Shown here one piece after another: positions 1 through 8,048 of a stretch of 57,667 nucleotides of DNA (the first letter of the stretch is position 1; each line of letters opens with the position of its first letter). Position numbers and translations under genes: made by a program. Source of the DNA: Sphingobacteriales bacterium (GTDB taxonomy: Bacteria; Bacteroidota; Bacteroidia; Chitinophagales; Chitinophagaceae); the NCBI GenBank assembly GCA_012270485.1, contig JAAXIF010000073.1:1-57667 (forward strand). The letters are read 5' to 3'. The notes under the pieces are model-generated. The model was not told the DNA's origin and searched no databases. It was given only the letters and a program-made list of their open reading frames with translations.

Positions 1-54
1 TGCCCAATGGTTATTAGATAACAAAAAAGGTCAACCTTTTTTATGTAATTGACA

Positions 55-73
55 ACTATGGACCATGGACTAT
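55..73. repeat. TCCATGG-type palindromic intergenic repeat, copy 1
   Basis: ACTATGGACCATGGACTAT is made of the same TCCATGG/TCCATAG units found at five other intergenic places in the window (4866, 6499, 7921, 53221, 53283). This copy lies just upstream of the threonine dehydrogenase gene. Confidence 0.6.
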
Positions 74-114
74 TCCCCTTTTTTCTCTTTCTTTGTTGCT
101 CTAAAAATGATTGC

Positions 115-1065
115 ATGTCTCAGCAAAAAGAAAAAATTTTAGTCATAGGTGCTTCGGGTCAGATTGGAGTGGAATTGACATTGGCTTTGCGAAAGCTGTA
201 TGGAAATAATAATGTCATCGCTTCAGATCTACGTGAACAGAATCCATTATTGGAAGGTACGGGTCCGTATGTGAGTATGGATGTGATGAATAAAGAGATG
301 TTGCATGTGCAGGTGATTCGTCAAAATATTACCCAGATTTATTTATTGGCAGCGATCCTTTCTGCAACAGGAGAAAAAAATCCAAACCTAGCCTGGCATC
401 TCAATATGCAAGGCCTATTGAATGTTCTGGATATTGCACGTGAAGAGAAATTGACCAAAGTTTATTGGCCGAGTAGTATTGCAGTATTCGGTCCTACTTC
501 TCCCAAGCAAGATTGTCCGCAACAAACCATTATTGAACCCACAACAGTTTATGGTATCAGTAAGTATGCGGGTGAGTTCTGGTGCAATTATTATTTTCAA
601 CGATATGGGGTAGATGTACGCAGTTTGAGATATCCCGGTTTGATCAGCTATAAATCTGCACCCGGTGGCGGTACTACAGATTATGCAGTTGAAATTTATC
701 ATGAAGCATTAGAGCATAAGAAATACCAATGCTTTCTCAAGGAAGACACTTATTTGCCGATGATGTACATGCCTGATGCCATCAGGGCGACATTAGAGTT
801 GATGGAAGCTCCTGCAGAAAAAATATCGGTAAGAACTTCCTATAACTTATCCGGAATGAGTTTTTCACCAAAAGAAATTGGCACTGAAATTATTCGACAT
901 ATACCTGAATTTACCATGGCTTACGCGCCAGACTACAGACAGCAGATTGCAGATAGTTGGCCTCAAAGTATAGATGATAGTGTGGCCACCCGTGATTGGG
1001 GATGGAAACCTGAATTTGATTTGGCTAAGATGACAGAGGATATGCTTAAAAATTTGAAAAAATAA
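115..1065 (+). CDS. L-threonine 3-dehydrogenase, SDR type
   Basis: This 316-residue extended short-chain dehydrogenase most resembles the NAD-dependent, UDP-galactose-epimerase-like L-threonine 3-dehydrogenases of Bacteroidota, which oxidise threonine to 2-amino-3-ketobutyrate in the cytoplasm. The Rossmann motif GASGQIG lies near residues 12-18. The catalytic Ser is in WPSS (about residue 120), and the YGISK motif places Tyr146 and Lys150. I chose ATG 115, which begins MSQQKEKILV directly before the Rossmann fold. Upstream in-frame starts (TTG 49, ATG 58) would add a hydrophobic stretch that family members lack, and they fall in a repeat. The gene stands alone, with a terminator shared with the convergent gene downstream. 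A sugar-nucleotide epimerase is the alternative, but the LAAILSATGEKNP segment fits threonine dehydrogenase better. Confidence 0.8.
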   Translation: MSQQKEKILVIGASGQIGVELTLALRKLYGNNNVIASDLREQNPLLEGTGPYVSMDVMNKEMLHVQVIRQNITQIYLLAAILSATGEKNPNLAWHLNMQGLLNVLDIAREEKLTKVYWPSSIAVFGPTSPKQDCPQQTIIEPTTVYGISKYAGEFWCNYYFQRYGVDVRSLRYPGLISYKSAPGGGTTDYAVEIYHEALEHKKYQCFLKEDTYLPMMYMPDAIRATLELMEAPAEKISVRTSYNLSGMSFSPKEIGTEIIRHIPEFTMAYAPDYRQQIADSWPQSIDDSVATRDWGWKPEFDLAKMTEDMLKNLKK

Positions 1066-1158
1066 CTATTTATCAAGCAACGAAAGTAAGTCGTGCTGTA
1101 TCATAAGATATGATGGTAGTTCAGTACTGCTCATCATTTACCGGGGGGTAAACAATAA

Positions 1159-1189
1159 AATAGCCGCAACTTGTTAGTTTGCGGCTATT
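1159..1189. terminator. Bidirectional intrinsic terminator
   Basis: An 11-bp perfect stem (AATAGCCGCAA / TTGCGGCTATT) with a 9-nt loop is followed by CTTTT and preceded by AAAA. It lies between convergent genes ending at 1065 and 1211 and can serve both. Confidence 0.8.
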
Positions 1190-1210
1190 CTTTTATAACA
1201 CTAAACTTGT

Positions 1211-1948
1211 TTAGAACCTAAAACCGAGGTTAATACCCAATCCACGAATACCTGCCCATGGACCGTCTGATTGAATACTTGCACCTGTAGATGTTACGGT
1301 TGCATTTTTAAACTTAAACGGAGGAGCGTCTATATTATCCAGTTCCTGCTTCAAGGCATCACGCTCTTGTTGTGTCGAGAAATTTCTTGTTACACTAAGC
1401 GTTCCTTTACTGCTTCCATAGTGACCACCAATGATCCAAATATCTAGTGTCAATACCTTGAAGATTCTATGTTGGGTACCAAACATAATACCGCCACTGG
1501 TAGATGTAATTTTACCTGACATTGGTGCTGATTCTGTTGTATTACCTGAACCATTATTATAGGTGTAGTTTATCGGTGCAGTAATATCAAAAGATGCAAA
1601 ACGCATGTATGGAGCTACATAAAAGCCTCTCAAGTTGCCCTTTCCAAGATAGAATCGAACTTCAGGAGTAAAAGCTGTATTACCGATTTTGAAGTCATTG
1701 ATATTAAAATCTGTTCCATCAAATACATTTTCAAGTACACTTTTAAAGGGTACAGTGCTTTTTCCCATGGTTCTGAAACCTAAAGAAGCAGAGATGCGAC
1801 CAGTTAATTTGCGCTCATAAGTAATATGAAAGTTTTTAGCTACTAATGAACTTACATTCAGTTTAACAATATTTTTTCCACTGAGAATGGGAACCTGTGC
1901 CTCACTTATAAAAGGAATACACAGTAAAAGGAAAAGCATTTTTTTCAT
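1211..1948 (-). CDS. Outer-membrane beta-barrel protein
   Basis: This 245-residue protein starts with a clear signal peptide (MKKMLFLLLCIPFISEAQ, cleavage after the Ala-Gln region). It continues as alternating hydrophobic/polar strands rich in Gly and aromatic residues and ends in a Phe (LGINLGFRF), as outer-membrane barrels do. Ligand and exact family are not recognisable. It starts 24 bp after the stop of the Rrf2 regulator on the same strand, so the two are probably co-transcribed and the barrel may belong to the regulator's output. It ends at the shared terminator. Confidence 0.65.
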   Translation of the reverse strand: MKKMLFLLLCIPFISEAQVPILSGKNIVKLNVSSLVAKNFHITYERKLTGRISASLGFRTMGKSTVPFKSVLENVFDGTDFNINDFKIGNTAFTPEVRFYLGKGNLRGFYVAPYMRFASFDITAPINYTYNNGSGNTTESAPMSGKITSTSGGIMFGTQHRIFKVLTLDIWIIGGHYGSSKGTLSVTRNFSTQQERDALKQELDNIDAPPFKFKNATVTSTGASIQSDGPWAGIRGLGINLGFRF

Positions 1949-1972
1949 TTCAGTTTTGTTTTAGAGGTTTGT

Positions 1973-2383
1973 TTATAATACTGCCAGATCGGCAACAGTT
2001 TTGTTTTCCAATACTTTCAAGGTATTATCACGCACTTCAATCAACACTTTATTGAGACCACATTTTTTCTCATTGCAGTCATGGCATTTTTCATAGAAAT
2101 TGAGACTTACACAAGGTAGTAAGGCTATTGGACCTTCAATTAAACGCATCACTTTAGCAAGGGGGATTTTATTCGGCTCTACATTGAAAAAGTATCCTCC
2201 GCCTTTCCCTTTCTTGCTTTCCAGTAAACCGGCTTTTTTCAGCTCAAGTAGAATGTTTTCAAGAAATTTTAAAGGGATCTTCTTTTTACTTGCAATTTCT
2301 GCAATCAGAATCGGACCTTCTTTTTTGCGTTCAGCCATAAAGGTAAGGGCTTTAAACGCATATTGTGTTTTTTTAGATAACAT
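1973..2383 (-). CDS. Rrf2/IscR-family transcriptional regulator
   Basis: This 136-residue protein has the Rrf2 N-terminal winged helix-turn-helix (MLSKKTQYAFKALTFMA; IAEIASKKKIPLKFLENIL; GKGGGYFF wing). Its C-terminal cysteine cluster is Cys91, Cys100, Cys103 and Cys108. Rrf2 proteins such as IscR and NsrR use three such cysteines to bind an Fe-S cluster and sense iron-sulfur status, NO or redox state. Four cysteines here make cluster binding plausible. It precedes a barrel gene by 24 bp. A perfect 13-bp dyad lies 14 bp upstream of the start and could be its own operator. The regulated process is not shown by the sequence. Confidence 0.88.
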   Translation of the reverse strand: MLSKKTQYAFKALTFMAERKKEGPILIAEIASKKKIPLKFLENILLELKKAGLLESKKGKGGGYFFNVEPNKIPLAKVMRLIEGPIALLPCVSLNFYEKCHDCNEKKCGLNKVLIEVRDNTLKVLENKTVADLAVL

Positions 2384-2396
2384 ATGGTATCATTTT

Positions 2397-2409
2397 ATAG
2401 GAGTCCTAT
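2397..2409. promoter_or_regulatory. 13-bp perfect dyad upstream of the Rrf2 gene, candidate operator
   Basis: ATAGGA-G-TCCTAT is a perfect palindrome 14 bp upstream of the Rrf2 start codon. It sits where an autoregulatory operator would lie. Only position and symmetry support the call. Confidence 0.35.
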
Positions 2410-2471
2410 CCTTGATACAAAATATAAAAAAAACAGAAGAATGTAATTTTTAATGCACCCAACAGATTTGA

Positions 2472-3188
2472 TTAAAGTCCTAAAACATCTTTCATACTCC
2501 AAACGCCTTTATTTGCAGCTGCGTATTCTGCCGCAAGAACTGCCCCTCCTGCAAATCCGGCTCGGTTATGAGCGGTATGGATGATTTCGATATCATCAAT
2601 AGCAGAAGTATATTTTATTTTATGTGTACCGGGTGCCGGATCTATACGCTCAGAGAGAATGGATAATACAGATGGATCATTTGAAAATTCGTTGACCCAT
2701 TTTTTCTTTTGAGGCATCGATTCCAATATCTGCTCTGCCAATGTAATGGCTGTACCACTAGGAGCATCTTTTTTTTGTGTATGATGAATCTCCTCCATGA
2801 AAACATTGTAATCTGGATGTTGACTCATCAATTTTGCCAGTTGCTTGTTGACTTCAAAGAATAAATTCACCCCTATACTATAGTTGCTTGCATAAACAAG
2901 TGTTCTATTATTGACTTCACAATATTCTTTGGCTTCTTCATAATGTTCCAGCCATCCTGTAGAACCACAAACAACAGGAATGCCTAGCTCAAGGCATTTC
3001 ATTACATTGTTAAAAGCGCTATGCGGACCTGTAAATTCAATGGCTACATCAGCTTTTGCAGCATTGACAGCATTCAGTTCATCTGCATTATCGATATCAA
3101 CCTTTAGAGAAATGGTATGACCTTTCTTCACTGCAATTTCTTCAATGGCTTTCCCCATTTTTCCATACCCAACAAGAATAATGTTCAT
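2472..3188 (-). CDS. dapB: 4-hydroxy-tetrahydrodipicolinate reductase
   Basis: DapB reduces 4-hydroxy-tetrahydrodipicolinate with NAD(P)H in the lysine/diaminopimelate pathway. The 238-residue protein has the N-terminal Rossmann motif VGYGKMGKAI and the catalytic/substrate loop IHHTQKKDAPSGTA (His pair, Lys, DAPSGTA). It is shorter than the Escherichia coli enzyme (273 residues), as is usual in Bacteroidota. It is the last gene of the parA-parB-DUF5683-dapB run, 67 bp after DUF5683. The signal peptidase gene lepB that often follows in this phylum is not here. The other lysine-pathway gene in the window, dapA, lies about 50 kb away. Confidence 0.93.
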   Translation of the reverse strand: MNIILVGYGKMGKAIEEIAVKKGHTISLKVDIDNADELNAVNAAKADVAIEFTGPHSAFNNVMKCLELGIPVVCGSTGWLEHYEEAKEYCEVNNRTLVYASNYSIGVNLFFEVNKQLAKLMSQHPDYNVFMEEIHHTQKKDAPSGTAITLAEQILESMPQKKKWVNEFSNDPSVLSILSERIDPAPGTHKIKYTSAIDDIEIIHTAHNRAGFAGGAVLAAEYAAANKGVWSMKDVLGL

Positions 3189-3255
3189 GATTTCTGCTTT
3201 TGCAGCAAACTTATTTGTAAATCGGCAAGAAACAAATTTTTATCAGACGTGATGC

Positions 3256-3921
3256 TTAACGTGCCTGCTTTGGCTTTTTGTCCGGATTTTTCAGACTCAT
3301 CACCAATCCGAAACCTGGTGTTCTTGTTTGTGGGTTAAAAGTGGGACTAATTTGCATGGTCAGATCATCACTTACATCGAATTCTTTCAAATGGGCAAAT
3401 ACAGTAGCATCTGCTACCTGAAGCCCCCATGCCAATATGAACCATAAGATTGAATAGTCCCTGTCTCGGCGAAATGCATTTCGATAACTCTGTACCGATG
3501 AGATGCTGAGTCCACGAAGTTGCGGATCAATCAATCGGTAATCGGTACTATCATTATTCGGTGGAGCCAGTTGTGCTTTAAACAAGGCTTCATAAGCAAA
3601 CTTTGTTTTTTTGTACATGCTATTATTGTACACATACGCTACTGTGGGGATGGCTAAAATGCCATATACTACTGGTATTTTCCAGTACTGCTTATTATAT
3701 GCTTGTCCCCAACCCGGTATCAACAAAGAGCGTCTGGTGGCTATTCTGGGTATATGTTTTTTTGGGGTGGCGGCTTTTTGTACACTGTCTTTTAATGAGA
3801 TACTGGTATCTCGACCAATGAGCTGTGTAGCAGCCATTTGCTCTTTATCATACTGTGCGAAAAGAGTGGTTGCGATACAACATGTCAACAATAGTGGTAT
3901 GAATAAACGAAATACACTCAT
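3256..3921 (-). CDS. DUF5683 membrane-associated protein
   Basis: This 221-residue protein has an N-terminal signal or anchor (MSVFRLFIPLLLTCCIATTLFAQ), the sequence RRSLLIPGWGQAYNKQYWKIPVVYG leading into a hydrophobic helix, and a second hydrophobic segment near residues 155-175 (YSILWFILAWGLQVADATV). The PGWGQ.YN..YWK pattern followed by helices is typical of DUF5683, which Bacteroidota carry between parB and dapB. Function is unknown; an envelope role is likely. It starts 7 bp after parB and is almost certainly co-transcribed. Confidence 0.75.
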   Translation of the reverse strand: MSVFRLFIPLLLTCCIATTLFAQYDKEQMAATQLIGRDTSISLKDSVQKAATPKKHIPRIATRRSLLIPGWGQAYNKQYWKIPVVYGILAIPTVAYVYNNSMYKKTKFAYEALFKAQLAPPNNDSTDYRLIDPQLRGLSISSVQSYRNAFRRDRDYSILWFILAWGLQVADATVFAHLKEFDVSDDLTMQISPTFNPQTRTPGFGLVMSLKNPDKKPKQAR

Positions 3922-3928
3922 GTATTGA

Positions 3929-4852
3929 TTAACTCACCGTTACATTCATGGCTTCGAGAATTTTATTCAACTCTTCCAGTGAAAAATACTCGATGGTGAT
4001 ACTGCCATAGCCCTTTTTATTATGAACCATTTTCACCTTGGTAGCGAAATGTGATGCTAAGTTATCTTCAATCTTTTTGTAAGCGGGTGGAAGATCGGTT
4101 TTTGCAGAAGTTTTAACAGTATCAGCTTTCTCTGCCTGGTACATTTTTCTGACTAGTTCTTCTGTTTGTCGTACACTCAGACCCTTTTGTTGAATTTCTT
4201 TATAAACAAAAAGCTGTTTATCGATGGTGTCAATATTAATCAAAGCCCTGGCATGCCCCATACTGAGTTGTCCGCTACGAACAGCTAACTGAATATCTGG
4301 GGGTAATTTTAATAAACGAATATAGTTGGTAACTGTACTTCTCTCTTTTCCCATTCTTTCCGCTACCTGTTCTTGCGTATAGTTCAACTCATCCATCATT
4401 CGCTTATAACTCAAAGCAATTTCAACAGCATTCAGATTTTCACGTTGTAAGTTTTCCAGTAATGCCAATTCCAATAATTGCTGATCATTGGCTTGACGTA
4501 TATATACTGGAACATCTTTGAGTCCGGCAATTTTTGCAGCCCGAAAACGACGTTCCCCTGCGATCAATTGGTATTTATTACCCGATAACTTAGATACCGT
4601 TAAAGGTTGAATAATATCATGAATTTTCAATGACTCTGCCAATTCATTCAAAGCCTGCTCATCAAAATCTCGTCTAGGCTGTTTAGGATTGATCTGAATA
4701 TCACTTAATGCAATCCTGTTGATCGTTGTAACCTGTTCTACCACATCTGTCTTCAAAGCACCACTAGTGGTTTTGAGATCAGCATCAATATTCTGCAACA
4801 AAGAGCGAAGCCCTTTACCGATCAATTCTTTATTTTGTTTTGGGTTGGTCAT
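3929..4852 (-). CDS. parB: Chromosome-partitioning protein ParB
   Basis: ParB is the CTP-hydrolysing DNA clamp that loads at parS sites and works with ParA in chromosome segregation. The 307-residue protein has the N-terminal ParB/Srx box (IQINPKQPRRDF; LIAGERRFRAAKIAGL, the GERRxRA nucleotide motif) and a central helix-turn-helix region (YTQEQVAERMGKERSTVTNYIRLL). A C-terminal dimerisation segment completes it. It follows parA on the same strand after a 45-bp gap filled by a palindromic repeat. I saw no parS-like palindrome (GTTTCACGTGAAAC type) in the window. Confidence 0.93.
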   Translation of the reverse strand: MTNPKQNKELIGKGLRSLLQNIDADLKTTSGALKTDVVEQVTTINRIALSDIQINPKQPRRDFDEQALNELAESLKIHDIIQPLTVSKLSGNKYQLIAGERRFRAAKIAGLKDVPVYIRQANDQQLLELALLENLQRENLNAVEIALSYKRMMDELNYTQEQVAERMGKERSTVTNYIRLLKLPPDIQLAVRSGQLSMGHARALINIDTIDKQLFVYKEIQQKGLSVRQTEELVRKMYQAEKADTVKTSAKTDLPPAYKKIEDNLASHFATKVKMVHNKKGYGSITIEYFSLEELNKILEAMNVTVS

Positions 4853-4865
4853 GGTAATCGTTTTT

Positions 4866-4900
4866 TAGTCCATAGACCATGGTCCATGGACTATGGTCTA
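4866..4900. repeat. TCCATGG-type palindromic repeat, copy 2, overlapping the parA stop
   Basis: This 35-bp near-palindrome starts TAGTCCATAGACC and ends GGACTATGGTCTA. Its last three bases are the complement of the parA stop codon (TAG), so the repeat begins exactly at the end of parA. It fills most of the gap between parA and parB and could form a hairpin in the transcript. Confidence 0.7.
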
Positions 4901-5698
4901 TTCAATAATTCTCTCTTCATTCGACATCTTAGTCAAGCCATTGTTCTGTAAGATTTCTTTGGCGAGATTTAAGTAGTTGATGGCACCTTTACTTTCAGCA
5001 TCATACAGAATTACGGGTTTGCCTACACTCGGTGATTCACTCAGTCTCGTATTTCTGTGAATGATGGTAGAAAAAACCATTTCATCAAAATGTCTTCTTA
5101 CTTCACTTACTACTTGATTAGATAAACGTAAACGACCATCATACATCGTCATTAGAATACCTTCAATTTGTAATTCAGGATTGAGACGACTTTGTACAAT
5201 TTTAATCGTATTGAGTAGTTTACCCAATCCCTCCAATGCAAAGAACTCGCATTGAACAGGTACGATCACACTATCGGAAGCTACCAATGAATTCACAGTG
5301 ATTAATCCCAAAGAAGGAGAGCAGTCGATAATGATAAAATCGTAACGATCTTTTACTGCATCTAAGATCCCTTTCATTACATTTTCACGGTTCGGATAGT
5401 TGATCATTTCGATCTCAGCACCTACCAGGTCAATATGTGATGGAATGATATCAAGGTTCGGGATTTCACTTTTCAGGATCACGTCAGCAGCAATGGCATT
5501 ATTGACCATGCAATCGTATAAGCTGCTGGTAATATTGTGCAGGTCAAATCCAACACCGGTGGTACTATTGGCCTGTGGATCTGCATCCACCAATAATGTT
5601 TTGAATTCCAGCACAGCTAAACTGGCGGCAACATTAATAGCAGTAGTAGTTTTACCTACACCCCCTTTTTGATTGGCAACTCCGATTATTCTCGCCAT
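4898..5698 (-). CDS. parA: Chromosome-partitioning ATPase ParA
   Basis: ParA/Soj is the deviant-Walker ATPase that drives origin segregation with ParB. The 266-residue protein opens with the deviant Walker A motif NQKGGVGKTTTAIN (residues 8-21). It also has Walker A' LLVDADPQANSTTG and Walker B IIIDCSPSLG. It is the first gene of the parA-parB-DUF5683-dapB run. The stop codon lies inside a palindromic repeat. Chromosomal rather than plasmid origin is inferred from the conserved neighbours. Confidence 0.95.
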   Translation of the reverse strand: MARIIGVANQKGGVGKTTTAINVAASLAVLEFKTLLVDADPQANSTTGVGFDLHNITSSLYDCMVNNAIAADVILKSEIPNLDIIPSHIDLVGAEIEMINYPNRENVMKGILDAVKDRYDFIIIDCSPSLGLITVNSLVASDSVIVPVQCEFFALEGLGKLLNTIKIVQSRLNPELQIEGILMTMYDGRLRLSNQVVSEVRRHFDEMVFSTIIHRNTRLSESPSVGKPVILYDAESKGAINYLNLAKEILQNNGLTKMSNEERIIE

Positions 5699-5737
5699 AA
5701 TGATTCTTATGCTTCCGCAAAACGGAATATTTATATT

Positions 5738-6424
5738 TTAAAGGTCAATGGTTGTTCCGATACCCGGCAATAATAATTCTTTTCCGACTGCTTTGAATGC
5801 TTGTACTGCAGCATCCGTATCAATTTTAATAAAACCGAATGTATTGTAATGTACGCCAACTACACGGTTACATTGCACAAAATCAGCACAACGAACAGCA
5901 TCATCGACATCCATGGTAAAATTATCACCCAAGGGTAGTACAGAGAAATTAAGTTGAGCCCAGGAAGGAATCAATTGCATATCCAATGTAAGTGCAGTAT
6001 CACCACTGTAGTAAAAATTAGCTTCTTCTGTCATGAAAAGAAACCCCATCGGATTACCGCCATAACTACCATCCGGTAAACCACTGCTGTGTTGTGCAAC
6101 GACACATTTCACCGTTCCAAAATCAAAATTCCATTTTCCACCCGTATTCATTGGGTGTGATTTCTCAATACCTTGTTTAGTCATCCATTCATGAATTTCC
6201 CATGCACTTACCACTGTACAACCGGTTCTTTTTGCAATGCCAACAGAATCGGCAATATGATCCGCATGTCCATGTGATAAAAAGATATAGTCGGCTTCAA
6301 TACTATTCACGTCAATATCTTTTGCCAACTCATTATAGGTGATAAAAGGATCAAAAAGGATCTTTTTTCCTTTGATTTCCACTTGAAAACAGGAATGTCC
6401 GTAATAAGTCAATTTCATAGCCAC
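5738..6424 (-). CDS. Metal-dependent hydrolase, metallo-beta-lactamase fold (UPF0173)
   Basis: This 228-residue protein matches the UPF0173/YtkL-like group. It starts MKLTYYGHSCFQVEIKGKKI with FDPF, carries the zinc motif SHGHADH (HxHxDH) near residues 50-56, and continues with AQHSSG, YSGDTA and GVHYNTFG for the remaining ligands. The natural substrate of the family is not established. It lies 39 bp upstream of parA on the same strand and may be co-transcribed. ATG 6418 (MKLTYYGH) is an equally good start. Confidence 0.85.
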   Translation of the reverse strand: MAMKLTYYGHSCFQVEIKGKKILFDPFITYNELAKDIDVNSIEADYIFLSHGHADHIADSVGIAKRTGCTVVSAWEIHEWMTKQGIEKSHPMNTGGKWNFDFGTVKCVVAQHSSGLPDGSYGGNPMGFLFMTEEANFYYSGDTALTLDMQLIPSWAQLNFSVLPLGDNFTMDVDDAVRCADFVQCNRVVGVHYNTFGFIKIDTDAAVQAFKAVGKELLLPGIGTTIDL

Positions 6425-6441
6425 ATTTCTTTGAAGGACGC

Positions 6442-6449
6442 CAAAAATA
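6442..6449 (-). promoter_or_regulatory. Possible -7 promoter element (TAnnTTTG) for the UPF0173 gene
   Basis: On the minus strand this reads TATTTTTG, an exact match to the Bacteroidota -7 element, about 18 bp upstream of the start codon. No TTTG is visible at the -33 position, so support is partial. Confidence 0.3.
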
Positions 6450-6498
6450 CGGTTTCAAAGACATCTTTTGAAAGAATCTTATCCATAAGAATAGCATA

Positions 6499-6522
6499 TA
6501 GTCCATAGTCCATGGCCAATGG
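6499..6522. repeat. TCCATGG-type palindromic repeat, copy 3
   Basis: TAGTCCATAGTCCATGGCCA plus AATGG repeats the units seen at 4866 and 7921. It lies between divergent genes. The rest of this 245-bp intergenic stretch (6425-6669) holds no other recognisable element apart from the -7 box at 6442. Confidence 0.65.
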
Positions 6523-6669
6523 TTTTATCGGACAATTTTGTGTGTGAAGCAGATTCAACCGTTTGGTGGTTAATTTGTTAAGGATGAATGGTTTTTGATG
6601 GCTATTCTATGGCTTCATGTAAAATGCAATATTTTTATTCACTGTACGTCTACACATTAAAACTTTCTC

Positions 6670-7923
6670 ATGCGTAATGCCGGTACTCTGTGGGTGATAG
6701 CCCTCATCATGCTTTTACTCGATTTTTATGTATTTCAGGCGGTTAGAACGGTCACACAGACCCTCTCCGACAAAACCCGAATGATCATTCATATCGGATA
6801 TTGGGTACTCTCAGTGCTAACCTTGCTCGCGCTGTTATCTTTCCCTTATATACAACTCTTACAGAACTCTAAATTTTATCGGAATTATATTTTCGCAATA
6901 CTGGTGGGGTTATTTTTTGCCAAACTGATAGCCGCACTTTTCTTTTTGACCGATGACCTCAGACGTATAGCCTTATGGTTGATGAGTAAAATATTTCCCG
7001 GTACCGGCGCTCAGTATATGAGCGATAATGGTGGAGGTATTCCGCGTTCTACTTTTTTAAGTTGGCTGGGATTGGGCGTTGGGGGTTCCTTATTTGGTAC
7101 TTTATTGTATGGGTTTAGTAATAAATACAATTATCAAGTTAAAAGACTGAAACTTTCATTTCCTAATCTCCCTGAATCTTTTCGCGGAATGAAAATGGTT
7201 CATATCAGTGATATCCATAGTGGCAGCTTTCAAAATAAGAAAGCGGTGGAACATGGAATTGATATGATTCTTCAGGAAAAACCTGATCTCATCGTATTTA
7301 CCGGTGACCTTGTCAATGATCGGGCTTCTGAAATGGAAGAATACAAATCTGTTTTTGCTCGTCTACAGGCTCCTATGGGAGTGTTTAGCACTTTGGGTAA
7401 TCATGATTATGGTGACTATGTTTCCTGGCCTACCCGTGAAGAAAAAGCTGCCAATCTCGAGGCTTTAAAAAAAACACATGCGGATATGGGCTGGCGCTTA
7501 CTTATGAATGAACATGTGGCATTTGAAAAAGGTGGTCAACATATAGCTTTACTTGGAATCGAAAATTGGGGTGCTAAAGGACGTTTTCCTAAATATGGTA
7601 AAATGGATTTAGCTCACCCGGGAACGGAACAGATTCCCTTTAAGATATTATTGAGTCATGACCCCAGTCATTGGGATGTACAAATCAGAACGGAATATCC
7701 GGATATTGATCTGATGTTATCCGGACATACCCATGGAATGCAATTCGGATTGGAGAATCCTTATTTCAAGTGGAGCCCTGTTCAGTGGATGTACAAACAA
7801 TGGGCAGGTTTATATGAGGAAGGAAACCAAAAACTATACGTCAACCGAGGATTTGGTTTTATCGGTTACCCAGGCAGAGTAGGGATATTGCCGGAGATTA
7901 CGGTGATTGAGTTGGGTGGATAG
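6670..7923 (+). CDS. Membrane-anchored calcineurin-like metallophosphoesterase
   Basis: This 417-residue protein has about four hydrophobic helices in the first 170 residues, then a metallophosphoesterase domain. The five metal-binding blocks are in order: HISDIHSG, FTGDLVND, LGNHDYGDY, LSHDPSHW and LSGHTHGMQFG. The layout matches YkuE/YaeI-type integral-membrane phosphoesterases. The active domain probably lies outside the inner membrane, and the substrate is unknown. The ATG at 6670 begins the first helix. The stop codon TAG is also the first triplet of a palindromic repeat. A second, shorter paralogue is at 51279. Confidence 0.85.
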   Translation: MRNAGTLWVIALIMLLLDFYVFQAVRTVTQTLSDKTRMIIHIGYWVLSVLTLLALLSFPYIQLLQNSKFYRNYIFAILVGLFFAKLIAALFFLTDDLRRIALWLMSKIFPGTGAQYMSDNGGGIPRSTFLSWLGLGVGGSLFGTLLYGFSNKYNYQVKRLKLSFPNLPESFRGMKMVHISDIHSGSFQNKKAVEHGIDMILQEKPDLIVFTGDLVNDRASEMEEYKSVFARLQAPMGVFSTLGNHDYGDYVSWPTREEKAANLEALKKTHADMGWRLLMNEHVAFEKGGQHIALLGIENWGAKGRFPKYGKMDLAHPGTEQIPFKILLSHDPSHWDVQIRTEYPDIDLMLSGHTHGMQFGLENPYFKWSPVQWMYKQWAGLYEEGNQKLYVNRGFGFIGYPGRVGILPEITVIELGG

Positions 7924-7989
7924 TGGTCCATGGTCCATAGCCAATGGTTCATAGCAGATCGTTGATGGTCCACAGTTAATAGTCCATAG
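7921..7989. repeat. TCCATGG-type repeat cluster, copy 4, beginning at a stop codon
   Basis: Six degenerate units (TGGTCCATGGTCCATAG, CCAATGG, TTCATAG, ATGGTCCACAG, TAGTCCATAG) follow each other over 69 bp. The first TAG is the stop codon of the phosphoesterase gene. This is the longest tract of the family in the window. Confidence 0.65.
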
Positions 7990-8024
7990 AGAAAATATTG
8001 ACTATTTAGTAGAATGATTTACTG

Positions 8025-8048
8025 ACTACTCACTACACACTACTCACT
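8025..8048. repeat. ACTACTCACT direct repeat
   Basis: Two exact copies of ACTACTCACT (8025-8034 and 8039-8048) are separated by 4 bp. The second touches the stop codon of the DUF2911 gene. The tract follows directly on the TCCATGG repeat cluster. Confidence 0.45.

Noticed and set aside
2100..2453. Plus-strand open frame across the Rrf2 gene
   Set aside because: It is antisense to the well-supported regulator and its sequence is low-complexity with no domain.
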